DNA from: DASUPK01 sp963801055
Lineage (GTDB): Bacteria > Actinomycetota > Thermoleophilia > Solirubrobacterales > 70-9
Assembly (NCBI GenBank): GCA_963801055.1
Contig: CAWDDE010000005.1
Location: forward strand, 83,317-147,316
Direction of reading: 5' to 3'
DNA length: 64,000 nt
The notes under the pieces are model-generated. The model saw nothing but the letters and a program-made list of their open reading frames with translations. It made no database searches and was not told the origin of the DNA. Positions 59,817-64,000 of this stretch are shown one piece after another (position 1 is the stretch's first letter; each line of letters opens with the position of its first letter). The translations under genes and the position numbers were made by a program.

Positions 59817-60313
59817 GTGGGCGACGGCGAGACCGTGATCAGCTGGCCCGACGAGCATCGCCCCGAGGTCTCGGCGTTCCACGCGGTCAACGAGCTGCAG
59901 ATGCCCGCCGAGCCCGAGGCGATTTGGGCGTGGCTCTGCCGGCCGGATCTCTGGCCGACCTACTACTCGAATGCACGTCTGGTCAGGCACCTGGGCGGGC
60001 CGTGGCCGAAGATCGAGCTCGGCAGCCGATTCCGCTGGTTCAGCTTCGGCGCCTTCGTCACCTCAGAGGTCGTCGAGTACGAGCCACCTCAGGCGAATCG
60101 CCTGGGACGCTAAGGAGCTGGGCGGCCGCGGCTACCACGGCTGGCTGCTGAGGCCGCAGGCGGGCGGAACCTTCGTCCGCACCGAGGAGACGCAGAAGGG
60201 GCCCGGTATCCAGATCGTCAAGCCCGTGCTGCGGCCGATGATGGTGCGGCTCCATCAGCGCTGGCTCGAGGGGCTCTCGAGGGTCATCCGCCGAGGGACC
60301 GCCCGCCCCGTGA
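59817..60313 (+). CDS. SRPBCC (START-like) family protein, one or two frameshifts
   Basis: About 165 residues. AFHAVNELQMPAEPEAIWAW, LCRPDLWPTYYSNARLVRHL, FRWFSFGAFVTSEVVEYEPP and GYHGWLLRPQAGGTFVRTEE match the SRPBCC/polyketide cyclase fold that binds hydrophobic ligands. The frame changes near 60098. The stop is probably the TGA at 60311-60313 in a third frame (PPAP), since the alternative runs into the next gene. The GTG at 59817 follows TAGGTT by exactly six bases (leaderless). Confidence 0.83.
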
Positions 60314-60379
60314 GCGCGCTCCGCAGAGCCGTGGGATGCTTCCCCTTGTCCTCTCCGACCCCGAGCGCGGCTGATTGGG

Positions 60380-60715
60380 ATGCTCAATTTCGACCTGCAG
60401 ACCGAGACCGAAGGGCGCAGTGCGCTGGTCAGGATCCGGGGTGACCTCGATCTTCAGGTCGTCGACCAGGTGACCGAAGCGCTCAGCGGCATCGAGTCCG
60501 AGGGGCCCGAGCTCCTGGTGATTGACCTGAGCGGCCTGAGCTTCATGGACTCGACCGGCATGGGGGTGGTCGCTGCGGCCCACATACGGGCCATGGAGGG
60601 GGACCGGCGATTTGTCATCGTCAATCCTCCGGCACTGGTGAGACAGGCGTTCGACCGCACCGGGTTCAGCCAGGTCGTCACGACGACCGACGACCTCGCC
60701 AGCGTCTATCCCTAG
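60380..60715 (+). CDS. STAS-domain anti-anti-sigma factor-like protein
   Basis: The 111-residue protein has the STAS fold: ALVRIRGDLDLQVVDQVTEA, LLVIDLSGLSFMDSTGMGVV with the phosphorylatable Ser in MDSTGMG near residue 55, and FVIVNPPALVRQAFDRTGFS. Such proteins bind an anti-sigma kinase when unphosphorylated and free a sigma factor. No partner kinase lies nearby. It is a single gene between the SRPBCC and M32 genes. Confidence 0.92.
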   Translation: MLNFDLQTETEGRSALVRIRGDLDLQVVDQVTEALSGIESEGPELLVIDLSGLSFMDSTGMGVVAAAHIRAMEGDRRFVIVNPPALVRQAFDRTGFSQVVTTTDDLASVYP

Positions 60716-60761
60716 CGGGGGCACGGCGGTAGGTCAGGCCATCGTCTCTAGATTCCCGGGA

Positions 60762-62286
60762 GTGGGCGCCTCGAAGACCTGCGCGATCGGCTCGGCGAGA
60801 TCCACGACCTGAGCCGGGCCGCCTCCCTGCTCGCCTGGGACGAGCGGACGATGATGCCCGTCGGCCGGCGCGGAGGCGCGCGCCGAGACGCTCGCGACCC
60901 TCGCCCGCGTCCGGCACGAGATGTTCACCGCCGACGAGATCGGCAGGCTGATCGACCAGGTCCGCTCCGAGCCCGAGGGAGACGCTCCGCCGGGGGAGTC
61001 GATCGACGGCCGACCTCGCCCGGGTGGTGTCGCGCGACTGGGAGAAGGCCCGCCGGGTGCCCGCCGAGCTGCGCGCCGAGATCGCCCGCGCGAGCTCGAT
61101 CGCCGAGAACGCCTGGGTCGAGGCGAAGCAGCGCTCGGACTTCTCGATGCTCCTCCCGCACCTCGAGCGGAACGTCGAGCTCACCCGCCGCTTCGCCGAC
61201 TGCTACGAGGGATTCCCCGGCTTCTCGCATCCCTACGACCCGCTGCTCGACGAGTACGAGCCCGAGATGACGACCGAGCGGATGCGGGCGGTGCTCGCCG
61301 AGCTTCGCGAGGGCCTCGTCCCGCTGGTCGCCGAGGCGACCGAGAACGGCGCCGGTCCGGGCGATGATCCGTTCCGCGGCGAGTTCCCGCGTCGAGGCGC
61401 AGCGCGAGCTGATCGCGGAGCTGATCTCGGAGCTGCCCTTCCCGGAGGGCTCCTGGCGACTCGACCCGACCGAGCACCCCTTCGCGATCTCGATCGGGCG
61501 CGGCGACATCCGGCTCGACCACGCGCTACGACGACGACAACCTGGCGATGGCGCTGTTCAGCGCCATGCACGAGGCGGGCCACGGGCTGTACGAGGTCGG
61601 GGGTCGATCCGGAGCTCGGCGGACCCCGCTCGCGAAGCCGCGCTCGCTCGGTCTGCACGAATCCCAGAGCCGCCTCTGGGAGAACTGGGTGGCCCGCGGC
61701 CGTCCCTACCTCGGAGAGGCTCCTGCCGCGCCTGCGGGAGCGGTTCCCCGGGGCCTTCGACGAGGTCGACGCGGCCGGGCTCGAGCGCGCCGCGAACCGG
61801 GTCGAGCGCTCCCTGATCCGGATCGAGGCCGACGAGGTCACCTACAACCTGCACATCCTGATCCGCTTCGAGCTCGAGCTCGAGATCTTCGAGGGCGGGC
61901 TGCCGCTGGCGGACCTGCCGGAGGCCTGGAACGCCGCGCTACCGCGAGTACCTCGGGCTCGAGGTCCCCGACGACGCCCACGGCGTCCTCCAGGACGTGC
62001 ACTGGGCGGGCGGCGCCTTCGGCTACTTCCCGACCTACAGCCTCGGCAACATCATCGCCGGCCAGCTCTGGGAGGCCGCTGGGCGCGACCTCGGCGACCT
62101 CCCATCGCGGATCGCGGCGCGGGGACTTGGCCGCGCTCGGAGAGTGGCTGCGCGAGCGCGTCCACCGCCACGGCCGCCGGCTCTCTCCGGCCGAGATCCT
62201 CGAGCGCGCCGGGCTGCGGCGAGCTCTCGGTCGAGCCGCTGCTCGAGCACCTGCGCGGGCGGGTCGCACTGGCCGTGCGGGCCTAG
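60762..62286 (+). CDS. M32-family carboxypeptidase, many frameshifts
   Basis: About 505 residues spread over all three frames, the normal M32 length. Pieces are RLEDLRDRLGEIHDLSRAAS, LLAWDERTMMP, AETLATLARVRHEMFTADEI, NAWVEAKQRSDFSMLLPHLE, the zinc motif MALFSAMHEAGHGLYEVG (HEAGH), SLGLHESQSRLWENWVARGR, the HxxExxxLW-type block, VHWAGGAFGYFPTYSLGNII and RLSPAEILERAGLR. At least seven frame changes occur. The enzyme removes C-terminal residues from peptides in the cytoplasm. The GTG at 60762 follows TAGATT by seven bases, but needs one added base to enter frame (GRLEDL). Confidence 0.87.
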
Positions 62287-62313
62287 CGACGGTCAAGCGC
62301 AGTGCACATCAAT

Positions 62314-62333
62314 CCGCAATTTGCGGGTATATT
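62314..62333 (+). promoter_or_regulatory. Palindrome and -10 box before the hydrolase gene
   Basis: CCGCAA-T-TTGCGG is a 13-base perfect palindrome directly upstream of TATATT (62328-62333). The ATG follows nine bases later. A repressor bound here would block the promoter. Confidence 0.45.
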
Positions 62334-62342
62334 GGCTCGCGG

Positions 62343-63206
62343 ATGGCAGTTGGACCGCGCCGCAACGGCGTATACGGGGGCTGGACGCACGCCGGCAGGG
62401 ACCGCGTGTTCGTTCGCGTGCCGACGCTGAGCTCAAGCGAGCGGTCCGAGCATGAACGGAAGCAACGGACTCGGACGGCGTCCCCGAGCTCGAGGCGACG
62501 CCGATCGTCCTCGTCCACGGCCTCTCCTCGAGCCGTTCGCTGAAGCCGCTGATCCGGGCGCTCGGCACGCGCCGGCCGGTCTTCGCCCCCGACCTGCCCG
62601 GCTTCGGGATGAGCGAGCAGCCGATCCATCCGCTCGACGTCCCGGGGCTCGCCGATGCGCTCCGGCGCTGGCTGTTCGACAACCGGCTCGCGCCGGCGAT
62701 CGTGATCGGCGTCTCCTTCGGCTGCCAGGTCGCTGTCGATCTCGGCCGCCCGCCACCCCGCCGCCGTCGATCGCCTCGTGCTCGTCGGGCCGACGCTTCG
62801 ACCCACGCGCCCGCACGCGCGGCGCGCCTGGCGCTGCGCTGGGCGCGGAACGCCCCCCACTCATCTCCGCGTCTTGCCCCCACGGTCGCGCACGACCTCA
62901 TCGACGCCGGGCCCGTGGCGCAGCGTGCGGACCCTGCGCCGCGCGCTGGAGGACCCGATCGAGGACAAGCTCGGCGAGATCGAGGCGCCGACTCTGGTGG
63001 TCCGGCCCGAGCGCGACCACCTCGTCCCCGCCTACTGGACGGAGCGAGTCGCGGAGCTGATCCCGGACGCCGAGCTCGTCGTGCTGCCCGAAGGCCGTCG
63101 CACTCGATCGGCCCGCGGACGGCGGCGCGGCTGACCGCCCTGCTGGCGCCATTCCGTGGCGGAAGACCGAGCGATCAGGAGTGCGGAGGAACAGGCGGTC
63201 GGCTGA
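62343..63206 (+). CDS. Alpha/beta hydrolase, several frameshifts
   Basis: The body is clear but broken: VPELEATPIVLVHGLSSSRS (oxyanion HG), PVFAPDLPGFGMSEQPIHPL, LAPAIVIGVSFGCQVAVDLG (nucleophile GVSFG), VDRLVLVGPTL, RRALEDPIEDKLGEIEAPTL, VVRPERDHLVPAYWTERVAE and SIGPRTAARLTALLAPF. The acid is in PERDH and the His in an SHS segment. Its N-terminus is uncertain; an ATG at 62343 gives VGPRRNGVYGGWTHAGRDRV in a different frame. At least four frame changes lie between 62485 and 63100. The substrate is unknown. Confidence 0.8.
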
Positions 63207-63232
63207 GCGTTCCGCCGCGTGAGGGCGCTCTC

Positions 63233-63712
63233 ATGGAGTCGAGCGGCACAGGGGGCTGGATCCGCTTCGCGCTGATCTATCTGGCGGTCACGATCGGCTT
63301 CGTCGCGGTCTGGATCCTGGTCGCGCCGAAGGGCTTCTACGACAACTTCCCGGGCGGCTCGACCCACTGGGTCTCCGCGCTGCCGCCCTACAACGAGCAT
63401 CTCGAGCGCGACTTCGGCGCCGCCGAGCTCGGCCTCGCAGTGCTCGCGGCCCTCGCCGCGCTCTGGATGGAGCGGCGGGTGATCCAGGCGGCCGCGATCG
63501 CGCTCTTCGTCGCCGGCATCCCCCACTTCGTCTACCACCTGACGACCACGGAGCACTACTCGACCGGCGACAACATCGCCAGCCTTTTCGGCCTCGCCCT
63601 CGACGTCCTCCTGCCGCTCGCTCTGCTCTACCTGGTCGAGCGACCGCGCCCAGGGCCGTCGGCGGATCTCGGCCAGGCCCAGGGGCGCAGCCGTGTCTCG
63701 GCCTTGACCTAG
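63233..63712 (+). CDS. Four-helix membrane protein of unknown function
   Basis: The 159-residue protein has helices at about residues 9-29 (FALIYLAVTIGFVAVWILVA), 66-82, 86-104 and 120-142, with a conserved-looking loop GFYDNFPGGSTHWVSALPPY and YNEHLERDFGAAELGL after the first helix. Ser/His residues of the loop and the HLTTTEHYSTGDNIASL segment suggest a ligand site outside the membrane. No named family is known to me. The TAG stop overlaps the convergent gene in CTAG. Confidence 0.8.
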   Translation: MESSGTGGWIRFALIYLAVTIGFVAVWILVAPKGFYDNFPGGSTHWVSALPPYNEHLERDFGAAELGLAVLAALAALWMERRVIQAAAIALFVAGIPHFVYHLTTTEHYSTGDNIASLFGLALDVLLPLALLYLVERPRPGPSADLGQAQGRSRVSALT

Positions 63713-64000
63713 GTCTTGCCGGAGATCAGATCCCAGGCGCGCCGGAGCTTGCGCTTCAGCCTGTCCTCGTCGCCCTCCGCGACGTCGTCCGGGCTCACCT
63801 CCATGGTCGCGGGGTTCTCGCTCGGCTCCGGCAGCTTCTCCGCCTCGGCCTGATCGATCTTGAGCAGCACGCCGCGCTCGAAGATCTCCTCGACCTGATC
63901 CGCGTCGACGAAGCGGTGCCCGCCGGGCAGCACGCTGGTGTCGAGCACGATCCCGTCGAAGATGTCCTCGTCGGGCGCCGCGAGCACGTGCTCGACCTTG
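63709..64000 (-). CDS. PRC-barrel-like protein (5' end outside window)
   Basis: The frame is open to the window edge, so the N-terminus is missing. The visible 97 codons read KVEHVLAAPDEDIFDGIVLD, FVDADQVEEIFERGVLLKID and KLPEPSENPATMEVSPDDVA, the strand and turn pattern of a PRC-barrel (DUF2171-like) domain, which binds RNA, proteins or membranes. A charged C-terminal helix (DEDRLKRKLRRAWDLISGK) follows. No start codon choice is possible here. Confidence 0.75.
   Translation of the reverse strand, partial: KVEHVLAAPDEDIFDGIVLDTSVLPGGHRFVDADQVEEIFERGVLLKIDQAEAEKLPEPSENPATMEVSPDDVAEGDEDRLKRKLRRAWDLISGKT

Noticed and set aside
1..64000. CRISPR arrays, insertion sequences, integrases, phage genes, rRNA and tRNA
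   Set aside because: I looked for regularly spaced repeats, transposase motifs and RNA gene cores and found none; the only repeats are the two short dispersed families.

Overview
The window looks like a chromosomal segment of a high-GC actinobacterium, most likely of the Thermoleophilia/Solirubrobacterales type. This is inferred from gene content, not from any marker search. The supporting features are a group 1 sigma factor with actinobacterial-type leaderless genes, several F420-type oxidoreductases (two luciferase-like, one deazaflavin-dependent nitroreductase-like), ergothioneine genes egtB and egtD, a wax ester/DGAT acyltransferase, a LigD repair enzyme split into separate genes, three-subunit transhydrogenase, and a pair of ArsA/Get3-like ATPases. 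I saw no rRNA, tRNA, CRISPR array, transposase, phage gene or plasmid function.

Layout. 1-6 kb: ArsA/Get3 pair, an orphan 562-residue protein, an HxlR repressor, a small protein, and the primary sigma factor. 6-14 kb: BrkB-like membrane protein, glpX, a luciferase-like oxidoreductase, egtD/egtB, an SDR, and a secreted protein with a prepilin-like N-terminus. 14-19 kb: LapA-like protein, the pnt operon, an NTF2-like protein and a second luciferase-like oxidoreductase. 19-24 kb: an Xre/RES toxin-antitoxin pair, a P-type cation ATPase and pyruvate kinase. 24-33 kb: NTF2-like, YetF-like, thioesterase, crotonase, LigD polymerase and ligase modules, LhgO, a lipoprotein, a large acyl-CoA dehydrogenase. 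33-40 kb: ECF sigma/anti-sigma, TetR, thiolase, a coiled-coil membrane protein, a zinc-ribbon protein, cupredoxin, PAS, metallo-hydrolase, amidase. 40-49 kb: amine oxidase, msrA, NUDIX, DUF429, a membrane protein, CsbD, wax ester synthase, LigD phosphoesterase module, aldehyde dehydrogenase. 49-64 kb: VIT1-like transporter facing a Fur repressor, VOC, hydrolase, GNAT, AI-2E, MarR facing a DrrAB-like exporter, catalase-like, M32 carboxypeptidase and small membrane proteins.

Three window-wide patterns matter more than any single gene. First, about twenty genes have a TANNNT -10 hexamer ending 5-8 bases before the start codon, so leaderless mRNA appears to be the rule. Second, two families of short repeats sit at gene ends. 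One folds into a stem with a conserved bulge and compensatory changes; the other begins at stop codons. Members have invaded the RES gene and the 5' end of pyruvate kinase. Third, many genes carry single-base frameshifts, rare before 11 kb and almost universal after 49 kb, which I read mainly as assembly error.

A possible minus-strand small RNA lies between two terminators at 45.25-45.40 kb, and a long structured element precedes the PAS gene at 37.66 kb. Themes among the genes are oxidative-stress defence (ergothioneine, MsrA, catalase, transhydrogenase), fatty-acid handling (thiolase, acyl-CoA dehydrogenase, crotonase, wax ester synthase) and non-homologous DNA repair.
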